Shown: positions 35,340 to 47,556, counted from the stretch's first letter. The stretch is 64,000 nt of DNA from Tahibacter harae (GCF_024437735.1 NZ_JANFQO010000001.1:124001-188000); one strand, 5' to 3'. Numbers and translations: made by a program. Notes: generated by a model not told the origin, from the sequence alone.

Positions 35340-36748
35340 AGCCCATCCTGCGTCCACTGGCCGGCCTGTTGCCGGCGTTGTTGCTGGCCGCCTGTGCCAG
35401 CACGCCGCGGCCTGCGCCGGAAAACAGCGCGATCACCAGCGTGGGCACATTGCCGCCGCTGGATTTGCGCGTGGGGCCGCCGCAGAAGCTCGACGTACCG
35501 CTGGCGCCGGTGCCTGACCTAAACCTGGGCGGGGCCAGCAAGGCCGCGCCCGATGACGATGTCGCCTCGCTGTGGAAGCGCCTGCGCACGCGCTTTGCCA
35601 TGCCCGGCTGCGAATACAGCCCGGCCGTGCAGCGCTGGGCGCGCACCTATACCCAGGGACCGGACCGCTTCGCCGCCTCGCTCAAGCGCGCCCTGCCCTT
35701 CCTGATGCTGGTGCTGGACGAACTGGAGCAACAGAACCTGCCGGGCGAGTTCGCCCTGCTGCCGTATCTGGAAAGCCATTACGAGCCGGTCGCCGGCCGC
35801 AGCGGCGCACCGGCCGGCATCTGGCAGTTCATGCCCGACACCGCACGCAGCGTGGGCCTGCAGCTTTCGCCGCATTACGACGGCCGTCTGGATGCCTGGG
35901 CGTCCAGTACCGCCGCGGTCGGCATGCTCAAGCGCTACCAGGACGAGTTCGGCGACTGGCGCCTGGTCGACATGGCGTTCAACGCCGGCGAATACCGGGT
36001 CAAGAAACTGCTGCAGGAAAACCGCAGCACCATGAGCCGGGAGGAAATCGCCCAGCTCAAGCTGTCGCCGGTGACGCACGAGCACCTGGCCAAGCTGCTC
36101 GCGCTGGGCTGCGTGATCAACGACCCCGCGCGCTTCGGCGTGACCCTGCCGGAACCTTCGGCCGACGATCATCTGGTGCGCGTCGCGCTGACCGCGCCCA
36201 TCGACATCCGCGTCGCCGCGCGCCTGGCCGAAGTGCCCGAGGACACCCTGCGCCGCTACAACGCCGGCCACCGCCAGGCCCGCATCTCCGCGTCCTCGCC
36301 CATGCACCTGCTGCTGCCCAAGCCGGCGCTGTCGCGCTTCCAGCAGCGCTACACGCAACTGGCTCCGGCGGCCTGGAGCACCTGGGACGCAGTCAAGCTG
36401 CGCGAGCCGCGCGGCGTGGAGGAACTGGCCGGCGCGGCAGCCGTGCCCATAGATCTGGTCGGCGCCGCCAACGGCACGCATCCGGCCAAGGAATTTGCCG
36501 CCGGCACGACGGTGTTCCTGCCCTCGGCCCTGGGCAAGAACGTGGGCACGCCGCCGCCGGTGCCGCTGTCGCCGGAAGCGCAGCGCCGCGGCGAGGCCAG
36601 CACCATCACGGTCAAGAGCGGCGACAATTTGTGGACACTGGCCAAGGCGCACAAAGTCAGCGTCGCCAATCTGCGCCGCTGGAACGGACTGAGCGAGAAA
36701 TCTCAGCTTAAGCCCGGCCAGAAGCTCTTCATCCAGGCCGTGGACTGA
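35333..36748 (+). CDS. mltD: membrane-bound lytic murein transglycosylase D (SLT domain + LysM)
   Basis: A 471-residue lipoprotein: lipobox LLAAC (Cys21), SLT domain with catalytic Glu147 (LLPYLESHYEP), 'AGIWQFMPDTARSVGL' and FNAGEYRVKKLL, and a single C-terminal LysM (about 424-468, VKSGDNLWTLAKAHKV...LKPGQKL). E. coli MltD has two LysM copies; only one clear copy is here. Cleaves peptidoglycan glycan strands, anchored in the outer membrane. Its ATG overlaps the gloB end by 7 bp. Confidence 0.94.
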   Translation: MVKPILRPLAGLLPALLLAACASTPRPAPENSAITSVGTLPPLDLRVGPPQKLDVPLAPVPDLNLGGASKAAPDDDVASLWKRLRTRFAMPGCEYSPAVQRWARTYTQGPDRFAASLKRALPFLMLVLDELEQQNLPGEFALLPYLESHYEPVAGRSGAPAGIWQFMPDTARSVGLQLSPHYDGRLDAWASSTAAVGMLKRYQDEFGDWRLVDMAFNAGEYRVKKLLQENRSTMSREEIAQLKLSPVTHEHLAKLLALGCVINDPARFGVTLPEPSADDHLVRVALTAPIDIRVAARLAEVPEDTLRRYNAGHRQARISASSPMHLLLPKPALSRFQQRYTQLAPAAWSTWDAVKLREPRGVEELAGAAAVPIDLVGAANGTHPAKEFAAGTTVFLPSALGKNVGTPPPVPLSPEAQRRGEASTITVKSGDNLWTLAKAHKVSVANLRRWNGLSEKSQLKPGQKLFIQAVD

Positions 36749-36853
36749 AGGTGCGCCGCACGCCGCGCAGCCAAACGGGCGTTCGGGCAGGGATCCAGCC
36801 AAACCGCTACACTCCGGCGTTGCACTGCAGATTTCATCAAGTCGGGAGGTTTC

Positions 36854-37636
36854 ATGGGTTTCTTGCACGGCAAGCGGGCGCTGATCGTCGGCATCGCCAG
36901 CCAACGCTCCATCGCCTGGGGCATCGCCAATGCGATGCATCGCGAAGGGGCCCAACTGGCCTTCACCTACCAGAACGAGCGCCTGCGCGACCGCGTCGAC
37001 GAGGCCGCCAGCGCCTTCGGCAGCAACATAGTCCTGCCCTGCGACGTGTCCAGCGACGCCGAGATCGACACCTTGTTCAGCGAACTGGGCAAGCACTGGG
37101 ACGGCTTCGACATCCTCGTCCATTCGGTCGGCTTCGCCCCGCGCGAAGCGCTGCAGGGCGGCTTCCTCGACGGCCTCACGCGCGAGAACTTCGGCATCGC
37201 CCATGACGTTTCCAGCTATAGCCTGGCTGCGCTGGCCAAGGCGGCGCGTCCGCTGATGCAGGGCCGCGGCGGCTCGGTGCTGACCCTGAGCTATCTCGGC
37301 GCCGAGCGCGCGCTGTCCAACTACAACGTGATGGGCCTGGCCAAGGCCAGCCTCGAAGCCTGCGTGCGCTACCTCGCTTTCAATCTCGGCCCGGACGGCA
37401 CGCGCGTGAACGCGATCTCGGCCGGTCCGATCAAGACCCTGGCCGCCGCCGGCATCTCCAACTTCCGCAAGATGCTCGACCACGTCGAGGAACACGCGCC
37501 GCTGCGCCGCAGCGTGACCATCGACGAAGTCGGCAATGTCGCCGCCTTCCTGTGCTCGGACCTGGCTTCCGGCGTGACCGGCGAGATCACCTACGTGGAC
37601 TCGGGCTACAACATCCTCGGCATGACCGGCATCTGA
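36854..37636 (+). CDS. fabI: enoyl-ACP reductase (NADH), FabI
   Basis: A 260-residue SDR-type reductase for the last step of each elongation cycle. [15 protein letters not shown] at the N terminus, SVGFAP near residue 91, and the catalytic set Tyr147, Tyr157, Lys164 in [19 protein letters not shown]. These residues match triclosan-sensitive FabI, not FabV. Start ATG 36854 with a GGGAGG ribosome site. Ends at a strong terminator. Confidence 0.96.
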   Translation: MGFLHGKRALIVGIASQRSIAWGIANAMHREGAQLAFTYQNERLRDRVDEAASAFGSNIVLPCDVSSDAEIDTLFSELGKHWDGFDILVHSVGFAPREALQGGFLDGLTRENFGIAHDVSSYSLAALAKAARPLMQGRGGSVLTLSYLGAERALSNYNVMGLAKASLEACVRYLAFNLGPDGTRVNAISAGPIKTLAAAGISNFRKMLDHVEEHAPLRRSVTIDEVGNVAAFLCSDLASGVTGEITYVDSGYNILGMTGI

Positions 37637-37660
37637 GCGTCCGCCAGCGTATGTACTGCG

Positions 37661-37687
37661 AAAAAGCTGCCGCGAGGCAGCTTTTTT
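37661..37687 (+). terminator. terminator of fabI
   Basis: AAAAAGCTGCC/GGCAGCTTTTTT stem with a GCGA loop and a run of six T on the plus strand. Confidence 0.88.
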
Positions 37688-37965
37688 GTTGGGCGGCGTA
37701 GCGCGCGCTAGTGTCCGTCGATGACGAAGCGGCGGCGGCGCAGCCACGCTTGCGGCGCGGAAGCGATCCATGCGCCGTTCCGGCTTCTTCCAAAGAAACG
37801 CAGCGGCATCGGCTTTCCCTGCATGCACCGGCGGCCTGCAGTCCGGCGTCCGCGCAGCGCGCTGTGCGCCTGACGCCAGCTTCCGCGGCCGCCGCGAATT
37901 CCGTGTGCACCGGATGCCGCGCAGTGCTGCAAGAGCTGGCGCGGGCGGCTCGGTTCCCGAAAGCG

Positions 37966-37991
37966 AAAAAGCCGCCCGTAGGCAGCTTTTT
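37966..37991 (-). terminator. terminator of ppiD
   Basis: On the minus strand AAAAAGCTGCC pairs with GGCGGCTTTTT (one G-T pair), ending in a T-run, 28 bp after the ppiD stop. Confidence 0.82.
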
Positions 37992-38018
37992 CTTCACGCG
38001 GGCGGAGCCTGGAACGCC

Positions 38019-39923
38019 TTACTGCAGGCGATCCTCGGCCACCTGGATCTTGGCCACCTTGCGCAGCGATTCGATGAATTCGCGCGTGCTGGCCATGGCT
38101 TCCAGGTTCTGCAGCTGGCTGCGCACGGCTTCGCGGCCGGCGTCGTCGACCTTGGCCACATCGCCGTCGGTGACCTTGTCCACGGCGAACAGGGCGTAGG
38201 CGTCTTCGATCAGCGAGACCTGGCCGTATTCGGGCTTGCCTTCGGCCGGACGCGGCAGCTTGAACGCGGCGGCGATGATGCGCGAATCGACATTGGCAGC
38301 GCCGCGGCCGGTGCCCTTGGCCTCGGCCACGCTGAGCTTGAGTTCGGTCGCGAGCTGTTCCAGCGTCTCGCCCTTGCGCAGGCGGGCCAGCAGCGCATCG
38401 GCCTGTTCACGCGCCTGCTTGGCCAGGGCCTGCTTGACCAGGCGGGTGCGGATTTCCTCGCGCACTTCCTCCAGCGGCCGCGGCTCGCTGCGCTTGTGCT
38501 CGGCCAGGCGCACGATGGCCTTGTGGTCCGGGCCCAGGTCGATCAGGTCGGAATTGTTGCTTTCGATCAGCACGCTCTCGGAGAAGGCGGCCTTGATCAC
38601 ATTCGGATTGGCAGCGATGCCGGGGCCGCCGCCGCGGCCGAACAGCGGCGTCTTCTGCACCGCGACGCCGGCCGCCTTGGCGGCAGGTTCCAGCGAACCC
38701 GAATCGTTGCTGGCGACGTCGACCACGTTGCCGGCGAGCTTGTTGAACTGGCTCTCACGCTCGGTTTCGAGGTAGGCCTTGGCCAGCTCCGGCTTCATTT
38801 CGTCGAAGGACTTTTCCTTGCGCTCGCGCACATCGCGCAGCTGGATCACGTGATAACCCTCGGCCGACAGCACCGGCTCGGAGATCTCGCCCTTCTTCAG
38901 CGCGAACAGGGCCGCATCGAAGGCCGCGTCGGTCACGCCGGGCTCCAGCCAGCCCAGGTCGCCGCCCTGGCTCTTGGAGCCCAGGTCTTCGGAGGATTGC
39001 TTGGCCAGGGCCGCGAAATCCTTGCCCTCGCGCGCGCTCTTGGCGATTTCCTGGGCCTTGGCCAGGGCAGCCTTCTGCGCGTCGGCGTCGCCGCCCTTGG
39101 CCGAGATCAGGATATGCGAGGCCAGGCGCTGCTCCGGCGTGAGATAGCGCGCCTTTTCCTGTTCGTAGCGTTCGCGCAGCACGCTGTCGTCGGGCGTCTC
39201 GTCGATCTTGAGATCGGAAGCCTTGAGTTCGACGTACTCCAGCGCGACCTGCTCCGGCGTCATGTAGTCCGCGGTGTTGGACTTGTAGAAGGCCTCGACT
39301 TCCGCGTCCTCGATCTTGGGTTCGCCGGCAGGCTTGGGCAGGGTCAGGGTGCGCAGGTCGCGGGTCTGGTCGCGCAGGCGGATATGTGCGTCGATTTCCT
39401 TGGCCGTGACAATACCGATGGTGCCGATCAGGGTCGGCAGCTCATTGGCCGCCAGTTGCTGGCGCTGCTCTTCCTGGAACGCCACCGGCGTCTTGCGGAT
39501 ACCGGCGAGCAGGGCGATGTAGCTGGCTTCGTCAAACTTGCCGTCCACCTGGAACTGCGGAATGCTGCGGATCAGATCGCGCACGCGGTCATCGGGAACG
39601 ACGATGCCGAGCTTCTCGTTGGCGGCCAGCAGCAGCTGCCTGTCGATCAGGGTGTCGAGCACCTGGCGCTTGATCTCCGGCCGTTCCAGCAGGGCCGGAT
39701 CCAGCTGGCCGCCGGAACGCGCCATCATGTTCTGGCGGTAGTTCTGGAAGGCTTCGCGGAACTGGTCCGGCGAGATCTCGGTCTTGTCGACCTTGGCCAC
39801 CCAGGTTTCGTTGCGTCCCTGGAAATACGACTCGATGCCGAAGAACGAGAACACGAAGATCAGCGCGCCGAGCACGATCTTGGCTATCAGTCCGGAGGTC
39901 TTGTCTCGCAGTGATTGCAGCAT
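38019..39923 (-). CDS. ppiD: periplasmic folding chaperone PpiD (SurA-N/parvulin)
   Basis: A 634-residue inner-membrane anchored chaperone: N-terminal MLQSLRDKTSGLIAKIVLGA and one transmembrane helix (AKIVLGALIFVFSFFGI), a SurA_N-like chaperone region, and a parvulin-type PPIase domain (ASHILISAKGGDADAQ... LGWLEPGVTDAAFDAALF...VLSAEGYHVIQL). Assists outer-membrane and secreted proteins leaving SecYEG. ATG 39923; the upstream frame enters the tRNA genes. Downstream of hupB and two tRNAs, as in related genomes. Confidence 0.95.
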   Translation of the reverse strand: MLQSLRDKTSGLIAKIVLGALIFVFSFFGIESYFQGRNETWVAKVDKTEISPDQFREAFQNYRQNMMARSGGQLDPALLERPEIKRQVLDTLIDRQLLLAANEKLGIVVPDDRVRDLIRSIPQFQVDGKFDEASYIALLAGIRKTPVAFQEEQRQQLAANELPTLIGTIGIVTAKEIDAHIRLRDQTRDLRTLTLPKPAGEPKIEDAEVEAFYKSNTADYMTPEQVALEYVELKASDLKIDETPDDSVLRERYEQEKARYLTPEQRLASHILISAKGGDADAQKAALAKAQEIAKSAREGKDFAALAKQSSEDLGSKSQGGDLGWLEPGVTDAAFDAALFALKKGEISEPVLSAEGYHVIQLRDVRERKEKSFDEMKPELAKAYLETERESQFNKLAGNVVDVASNDSGSLEPAAKAAGVAVQKTPLFGRGGGPGIAANPNVIKAAFSESVLIESNNSDLIDLGPDHKAIVRLAEHKRSEPRPLEEVREEIRTRLVKQALAKQAREQADALLARLRKGETLEQLATELKLSVAEAKGTGRGAANVDSRIIAAAFKLPRPAEGKPEYGQVSLIEDAYALFAVDKVTDGDVAKVDDAGREAVRSQLQNLEAMASTREFIESLRKVAKIQVAEDRLQ

Positions 39924-40033
39924 GGGAGGCTTGCCTGAACTTTTAGGTGGAGACCAGCCGCAGCGTGGTTGCGCCGCAACCTGCGCCAGTCTGGCGCGTT
40001 TCCGGTCGGACGGTGGGCTGCCCGGCCAGATAG

Positions 40034-40062
40034 AAAAAAGGGCGCCTGATGCGGCGCCCTTT
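40034..40062 (-). terminator. terminator downstream of tRNA-Asp
   Basis: AAAGGGCGCC/GGCGCCCTTT stem with 6-nt loop and T6 tail on the minus strand, ending the hupB/tRNA-Val/tRNA-Asp unit before ppiD. Confidence 0.85.
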
Positions 40063-40068
40063 GAAACG

Positions 40069-40145
40069 TGGCGGAGTGGACGGGACTCGAACCCGCGACC
40101 CTCGGCGTGACAGGCCGATATTCTAACCGACTGAACTACCACTCC
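40069..40145 (-). tRNA. tRNA-Asp(GTC)
   Basis: 77-nt tRNA with encoded CCA, acceptor GGAGTGG, anticodon loop CTGTCAC giving GTC. Confidence 0.96.
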
Positions 40146-40152
40146 ACGGTAT

Positions 40153-40227
40153 TGGTGGGTGCTGAGGGTTTCGAACCCCCGACCCTCTCCGTGTAAGGGA
40201 GACGCTCTACCGCTGAGCTAAGCACCC
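40153..40227 (-). tRNA. tRNA-Val(TAC)
   Basis: 75-nt tRNA with encoded CCA, acceptor GGGTGCT, anticodon loop CTTACAC giving TAC. Seven bases from tRNA-Asp and 14 from the hupB stop, so probably co-transcribed with both. Confidence 0.96.
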
Positions 40228-40241
40228 CTCGCGGGAGCCAA

Positions 40242-40514
40242 TTAGTTTAGGGCATCCTTCAGGGCTTTGCCAGCCTTGAAGGCCGGATTCTTGGAGGCCT
40301 TGATCTTGATGGCTTCGTTGGTGCGCGGGTTGCGGCCGGTGCGGGCGGCGCGTTTGCGCACGGCGAAGGTTCCGAAGCCGACCAGCGAGACAGTGTCGCC
40401 TTTCTTCAGCGCCTTGGTGATCACTTCGATCATCGCATCGACGGCCTTGGCCGCGTCGACCTTGGTCATCTCGGCGGCGTCGGCGATCGCGCCCACGAAT
40501 TCTGATTTGTTCAT
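40242..40514 (-). CDS. hupB: DNA-binding protein HU
   Basis: A 90-residue HU/IHF-family histone-like protein: [39 protein letters not shown] with the DNA-binding beta-arm, [16 protein letters not shown]. Dimers bend DNA without sequence preference. Position directly downstream of lon identifies it as hupB. Confidence 0.97.
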   Translation of the reverse strand: MNKSEFVGAIADAAEMTKVDAAKAVDAMIEVITKALKKGDTVSLVGFGTFAVRKRAARTGRNPRTNEAIKIKASKNPAFKAGKALKDALN

Positions 40515-40666
40515 TTAACACGCCCTCTCGGAAACTGCGACCCGCTGCGCTTTTGTTCTGTGGCGAAACGCCGCCGTCCCTGGAATGCCGGGTAGTTGCA
40601 GGAAGTGCGTTTCGCGGACCCCGTGATCGCCCGGACCCTTGCGGCCTCCCGGATCACGCCGCGGCC

Positions 40667-40695
40667 TTTATACCAGCGGCCCAGTAGGCACGCAA
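40667..40695 (-). promoter_or_regulatory. promoter of hupB
   Basis: TTGCGT and TATAAA at 17-nt spacing on the minus strand. Confidence 0.7.
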
Positions 40696-40791
40696 CAAAG
40701 GACGGAGCGGTGTTTTCCCGGCTTTTTTTGCGTTTTCCGCCGTGCTATCGACGACGTTGAACACACCGGGGAAGCGTCCGCCGGCACCATG

Positions 40792-40818
40792 AAAAACGGC
40801 GGCACGAGGCCGCCGTTT
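40792..40818 (-). terminator. terminator of lon
   Basis: AAACGGCGGC/GCCGCCGTTT stem with 5-nt loop and a T-run (TTTTT) on the minus strand, 25 bp after lon. Confidence 0.85.
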
Positions 40819-40843
40819 CCGTATCGCTGTGCAACAGCCGCGC

Positions 40844-43342
<2,499 letters not shown>

Positions 43343-43387
43343 GAAGCTTTTCCTGGCGGCGGCCGCTGGGACCGAGCGGATTGGGAT

Positions 43388-43405
43388 TAGCCTGAGTGCA
43401 GGCTA
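43388..43405. promoter_or_regulatory. palindrome in the lon promoter region
   Basis: Perfect 7-bp inverted repeat TAGCCTG-4-CAGGCTA, 45 bp upstream of lon. On the minus strand a TTGACG hexamer lies 12 nt before it, so the palindrome would overlap the -10 region of a lon promoter. Confidence 0.4.
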
Positions 43406-43560
43406 CTGGAGCGTCAAGTGCGGACGGCGTGAACGAATGCAAGTCCGCATGCGCGTTTCCACATGCGAGTTGCGTGCCGAAGGGCTTGCGGCGCGGCGAT
43501 TCGCACCGGACTCGACGCTGCGGGCGGGCGCGCGAAGGCGCGGCACCGGGCTGGCAAGGC

Positions 43561-43587
43561 GGCGCGGGCGGCGGAACCGCCCGCGCC
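43561..43587 (-). terminator. GC-rich hairpin after clpX
   Basis: 11-bp stem GGCGCGGGCGG/CCGCCCGCGCC with 5-nt loop, 12 bp past the clpX stop; no T-run. Confidence 0.5.
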
Positions 43588-43598
43588 GGGATGCGGGA

Positions 43599-44876
43599 TT
43601 ACTCGGCGACGGCGCGCGACTGCAGGTTGCCGCGGTAGATCAGGTAGGGCTCGGCCTGGCCGTTGATGACGGCCTCGTCCACGACGACCTTGCTGACGTG
43701 CTCCAGCGAGGGCAGCTCGTACATGGTGTCCAGCAGCACCTGTTCCAGGATGGTGCGCAGGCCGCGCGCGCCGGTCTTGCGCTTGAGCGCCTTGCGCGCG
43801 ACCGCGGTCAGGGCCTCGGGGCGGAATTCCAGCTCGGCGCCTTCCATCTCGAACAGCTTCTTGAACTGCTTGACGATGGCGTTCTTGGGCTCGGTAAGGA
43901 TCTTGACCAGGGCAACCTCGTCCAGTTCCTCCAGCGTGGCGAACACCGGCAGGCGGCCGACGAACTCAGGAATGAGGCCGAACTTGACCAGGTCTTCCGG
44001 CTCGACGTCGGCGAGTACCTTGCCGACAGAATTCGTCTGTTTCTTGCTGCGGACGTCGGCCGAGAAGCCGATGCCGGTGGATTCGCCGCGCTGCTGGATG
44101 ATCTTTTCCAGCCCGGCGAAGGCGCCGCCGCAGATGAACAGGATGTTCTTGGTGTCGACCTGGAGGAACTCCTGCTGCGGATGCTTGCGCCCGCCCTGGG
44201 GCGGCACCGAGGCGATGGTGCCCTCGATCAGCTTCAGCAGAGCCTGCTGCACGCCTTCGCCGGAGACATCGCGGGTGATCGACGGGTTCTCGCTCTTGCG
44301 CGAGATCTTGTCGATTTCGTCGATGTAGACGATGCCGGTCTGCGCCTTCTCCACGTCGTAGTCGCATTTCTGCAACAGCTTCTGGATGATGTTTTCCACG
44401 TCCTCGCCGACATAGCCTGCTTCGGTCAGCGTGGTCGCATCGGCGATGGTGAACGGCACGTTCAGCAGGCGCGCCAGGGTCTCGGCCAGCAGGGTCTTGC
44501 CCGAGCCGGTGGGACCGACCAGCAGGATGTTGGACTTGGCCAGTTCGACCTCGTCGCTCTTCTGGCGGGTTTCCAGGCGCTTGTAATGGTTGTAGACGGC
44601 GACCGCGAGCGTCTTCTTGGCGCGGGTCTGGCCGATCACGTACTGGTCCAGCACGTCCATGATCTCGCGCGGCTTGGGCAGGTGGCTGCGCGCGCTGGCG
44701 GCCTTTTCCTCAAGCTCCTCGCGGATGATGTCGTTGCAAAGCTCGACGCACTCGTCGCAAATGAACACCGACGGACCGGCAATCAGCTTGCGGACCTCGT
44801 GCTGACTCTTGCCGCAGAACGAACAGTAGAGAATCTTCCCGCTGTCGCTCGAACGGCCCTGCCGATCGTCAGTCAT
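43599..44876 (-). CDS. clpX: ATP-dependent Clp protease ATP-binding subunit ClpX
   Basis: A 425-residue AAA+ unfoldase: N-terminal C4 zinc-binding domain ([25 protein letters not shown]), Walker [17 protein letters not shown], Walker B '[10 protein letters not shown]', and the IGF loop for ClpP docking in [13 protein letters not shown]. Feeds ClpP, encoded 114 bp upstream. Confidence 0.98.
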   Translation of the reverse strand: MTDDRQGRSSDSGKILYCSFCGKSQHEVRKLIAGPSVFICDECVELCNDIIREELEEKAASARSHLPKPREIMDVLDQYVIGQTRAKKTLAVAVYNHYKRLETRQKSDEVELAKSNILLVGPTGSGKTLLAETLARLLNVPFTIADATTLTEAGYVGEDVENIIQKLLQKCDYDVEKAQTGIVYIDEIDKISRKSENPSITRDVSGEGVQQALLKLIEGTIASVPPQGGRKHPQQEFLQVDTKNILFICGGAFAGLEKIIQQRGESTGIGFSADVRSKKQTNSVGKVLADVEPEDLVKFGLIPEFVGRLPVFATLEELDEVALVKILTEPKNAIVKQFKKLFEMEGAELEFRPEALTAVARKALKRKTGARGLRTILEQVLLDTMYELPSLEHVSKVVVDEAVINGQAEPYLIYRGNLQSRAVAE

Positions 44877-44990
44877 GCTCTGCCTCAGAAACCGGGGTAA
44901 ACGTATTCGTCACGAAGAATAGAACCCGCTGCGCCCGCGGCGCAAGCGCGGGTGCAGGACGGGGGTGTCGCAGGGACAGGTCAACGGGGA

Positions 44991-45623
44991 TCAGGACTTG
45001 ACGCTGTCCACCGGGCGTTTTTCCAGCACGGCGTCGATCAGGCCGTACTTCTGGGCGTCCGGGGCGCTCATGAAATTGTCACGATCCGTGTCCTTGGCGA
45101 TGACGTCGATCGGCTGGCCGGTGTGCTTGGCCATGATCTCGTTCAGGCGCTGGCGGATGGTGAGGATCTCGCGGGCGTGGATGTCGATGTCCGAAGCCTG
45201 GCCGCTGAAGCCGCCCAGGGGCTGGTGGATCATCACGCGGGAATTCGGCAGCGCGTAGCGCTTGCCCTTGGTGCCCGCGGTCAGCAGCAGCGCGCCCATG
45301 CTGGCCGCCTGGCCGATGACCATGGTGCTGACGTCCGGCTTGAGGAACTGCATGGTGTCGTAGATCGCCATGCCGGCCGTGACCGAGCCGCCCGGGCTGT
45401 TGATGTACAGGTTGATGTCCTTGTCCGGGTTTTCCGACTCCAGGAACAGCAGCTGCGCCACCACGACATTGGCCATGTAGTCGTCGATGGGCCCGACGAG
45501 GAAGATCACGCGCTCTTTCAGCAGGCGCGAGTAAATGTCATAAGCCCGTTCGCCGCGCGAGGTCTGCTCGACCACCATCGGGACGAGGTTCAGGCTGCGG
45601 ATCGGTTCAAAACCCTTGGACAT
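44991..45623 (-). CDS. clpP: ATP-dependent Clp protease proteolytic subunit
   Basis: A 210-residue serine peptidase with Ser108 ([11 protein letters not shown]), His133 ([10 protein letters not shown]) and Asp182 ([11 protein letters not shown]). Assembles as a tetradecamer with ClpX. Tig-clpP-clpX-lon order is conserved. Confidence 0.98.
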   Translation of the reverse strand: MSKGFEPIRSLNLVPMVVEQTSRGERAYDIYSRLLKERVIFLVGPIDDYMANVVVAQLLFLESENPDKDINLYINSPGGSVTAGMAIYDTMQFLKPDVSTMVIGQAASMGALLLTAGTKGKRYALPNSRVMIHQPLGGFSGQASDIDIHAREILTIRQRLNEIMAKHTGQPIDVIAKDTDRDNFMSAPDAQKYGLIDAVLEKRPVDSVKS

Positions 45624-45676
45624 GTTTCACTCCGGAGCAAATCGGCCCGGGCCAGGGGCGAATGATGCGGCCTGCC

Positions 45677-45745
45677 GGACCGGCCACGGGGCCGGTCCTG
45701 TCTGCAGATGGAGAACAGGGGCGGGCTCCTCGGAACCCGCCCCTG
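45677..45745 (-). promoter_or_regulatory. two strong hairpins between tig and clpP
   Basis: CAGGGGCGGG/CCCGCCCCTG (45716-45745) directly after the tig stop, followed by GGACCGGCC/GGCCGGTCC with a 4-nt loop (45677-45698). Neither has a T-run, so they may reduce read-through or protect mRNA ends rather than fully terminate. Confidence 0.55.
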
Positions 45746-45751
45746 CGGCGA

Positions 45752-47050
45752 TCAGGCCGTAGGACGCATCACCTCGTTGAAGCTCAGCTTCTGCTCGGTG
45801 ACCTTGGCCTTGTCGGCGATCCACTCGGCCACCTGATCCTCGATGACCCGGCTCTGCAGCGCGTTCATCAGTTGGGGATCGCGGTTGTACAGTTCAACCA
45901 CCTGCTGCGGCTCTTCGTAGGTCGAGGCGATGGTGGTCAGGGTTTCGGCGACGCGGCGGGAATCCAGGCGGATGTCGTTCTGGCGGGCGATCTCGCCCAG
46001 CAGCAGACCGGCAGCGACACGGCGGCGCGCGATTTCGGTGAAGGCTTCCGGCGGGAAACCGCCGGCCTGGCCCTGCTGGCGGGCGTTGGCTTCGGACTGG
46101 CGCGCCAGGGACTCCGACTCGGCCTGGATCATGCTGTTAGGCAGTTCCAGGTCGGCATGGGCGGCGACCAGCTTCTCGACCACTTCATTCTTGAGACGGC
46201 CCAGCAGGGTGCCCTTGAGTTCGCGTTCCAGGTTGGCGCGCACGTCTTCGCGGAACTTCTCCAGGCCACCGCCGACGATGCCGAAGGCGGCGAAGAAGTC
46301 GTCGTCCAGGGTCGGCAGTTCGGAGGTCTGCACGCGCACGATCTTGAGCGCGACGGACGCTTCCTTGCCGGCCAGGTTCTCGTTGCGGAAATCCGCCGGG
46401 AAGGTCAGGTTCAGGGTCTTCTCGTCGCCCGGGTTCAGGCCGACCAGGGCATCTTCCAGTTCACGGAACAGCGCGCCCGAGCCGATCACGGTGCCGACGC
46501 GGTCCACGCCTTCGGCCGGGAAGCGGTAGTCGCCGGTCTGGGCCGAGTATTCGAACAGGGCCATGTCGCCGGCCGCGGCGGGGTTTTCCGCGGCGCGCCA
46601 GCTGCGGCGCTGCTGGCGCAGGGTTTCGATCATCTGGTCGACGTCGGCGTCGGTCACGTCGGCGGCCAGGCGCACAACCTCCAGGCCGGAGACGTCGATG
46701 GTGCCCACGTCCGGGATCACTTCAAAGGTGGCGGTGTATTCGATCTCGCCGTTGCTGGGCACGCCCGTGGTGTTCACGGCCGGCGGCATGGCGGCGCGCA
46801 GCTTCTGCGTTTCCAGCGCCTGCGGCAGGGTGACACGGATCAGTTCGGAGAGGGCTTCGCCGCGCACCTGGGCGCCGAAGCGCTGCTCGATGACCTTGGC
46901 CGGAACCTTGCCCGGGCGGAAGCCGTTCAGGCGGACGCTGCGGCCCAGGTCGACCAGGCGATTGCGCACCTGGCTGTCGAGCTGGTCGGCCGGGACCCGC
47001 ACGGTGAGCTTGCGCTCGAGTTTGCCCACGTTTTCAACGGAAACTTGCAT
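45752..47050 (-). CDS. tig: trigger factor
   Basis: A 432-residue ribosome-associated chaperone/PPIase: N-terminal ribosome-binding domain (VENVGKLERKLTVRVPAD, LNGFRPGKVPAKVIEQRFG), FKBP-type PPIase domain (AQTGDYRFPAEGVDRV..., LTFPADFRNENLAGKEASV) and helical C-terminal cradle. ATG 47050 is the canonical start; a longer frame reaches into the tRNA-Leu gene. Confidence 0.97.
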   Translation of the reverse strand: MQVSVENVGKLERKLTVRVPADQLDSQVRNRLVDLGRSVRLNGFRPGKVPAKVIEQRFGAQVRGEALSELIRVTLPQALETQKLRAAMPPAVNTTGVPSNGEIEYTATFEVIPDVGTIDVSGLEVVRLAADVTDADVDQMIETLRQQRRSWRAAENPAAAGDMALFEYSAQTGDYRFPAEGVDRVGTVIGSGALFRELEDALVGLNPGDEKTLNLTFPADFRNENLAGKEASVALKIVRVQTSELPTLDDDFFAAFGIVGGGLEKFREDVRANLERELKGTLLGRLKNEVVEKLVAAHADLELPNSMIQAESESLARQSEANARQQGQAGGFPPEAFTEIARRRVAAGLLLGEIARQNDIRLDSRRVAETLTTIASTYEEPQQVVELYNRDPQLMNALQSRVIEDQVAEWIADKAKVTEQKLSFNEVMRPTA

Positions 47051-47117
47051 TGTTGCTCCTCGAACGGCAATCGGCCGCATGCACACCACCGGCGCGCGCG
47101 GCCACGAAGTACTGATC

Positions 47118-47202
<85 letters not shown>

Positions 47203-47279
47203 ACGCCTTCACGCCCCCAGGCGGGACCGTGATAACGCCTGCTTTGCGGAAAGCCACATGAGGACCGACGAAAGGAAGG

Positions 47280-47355
47280 TGGTGGGCCGCCCCAGACTCG
47301 AACTGGGAACCTACGGATTAAGAGTCCGCTGCTCTACCAATTGAGCTAGCGGCCC
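47280..47355 (-). tRNA. tRNA-Lys(CTT)
   Basis: 76-nt tRNA with encoded CCA, acceptor GGGCCGC, anticodon loop CTCTTAA giving CTT. Confidence 0.95.
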
Positions 47356-47364
47356 ACGAAAAAC

Positions 47365-47441
47365 TGGGGTGGATGATGGGATTCGAACCCACGACCCTCG
47401 GAATCACAATCCGATGCTCTAACCGACTGAGCTACATCCAC
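47365..47441 (-). tRNA. tRNA-His(GTG)
   Basis: tRNA with encoded CCA, acceptor GTGGATG, anticodon loop TTGTGAT giving GTG; an extra G at 47442 is the likely encoded G-1 that pairs with the C discriminator. Confidence 0.95.
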
Positions 47442-47460
47442 CACAAACTTACGATCGCAT

Positions 47461-47537
47461 TGGCGCGCCCGACAGGACTCGAACCTGCAACCGTCGGCTT
47501 AGAAGGCCGATGCTCTATCCGGTTGAGCTACAGGCGC
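47461..47537 (-). tRNA. tRNA-Arg(TCT)
   Basis: 77-nt tRNA with encoded CCA, acceptor GCGCCTG, anticodon loop CTTCTAA giving TCT. Confidence 0.95.
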
Positions 47538-47556
47538 AGTCTCTGGCTTGCGCGGT

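Larger units (their letters stand above)
37637..38018. other. 382-bp gap bounded by two related terminators
   Basis: Between fabI and ppiD. Only the two hairpins are recognisable. The intervening ~275 bp holds open frames on both strands (for example the minus-strand frame starting MKKKLPTGG at 37997) but these have no ribosome site, no family signature and overlap terminators, so I do not call them genes. Confidence 0.6.
40515..40843 (-). other. lon-hupB intergenic region
   Basis: 329 bp holding the lon terminator (40792-40818) and a good hupB promoter (40667-40695), with a hupB leader of about 145 nt. No open frame is credible here. Confidence 0.6.

Noticed and set aside
37587..37997. Minus-strand 136-codon frame (MKKKLPTGG...) and the overlapping plus-strand frame between fabI and ppiD
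   Set aside because: They run through terminators and into the fabI 3' end, lack ribosome sites, and have Cys/Arg-rich shadow composition.
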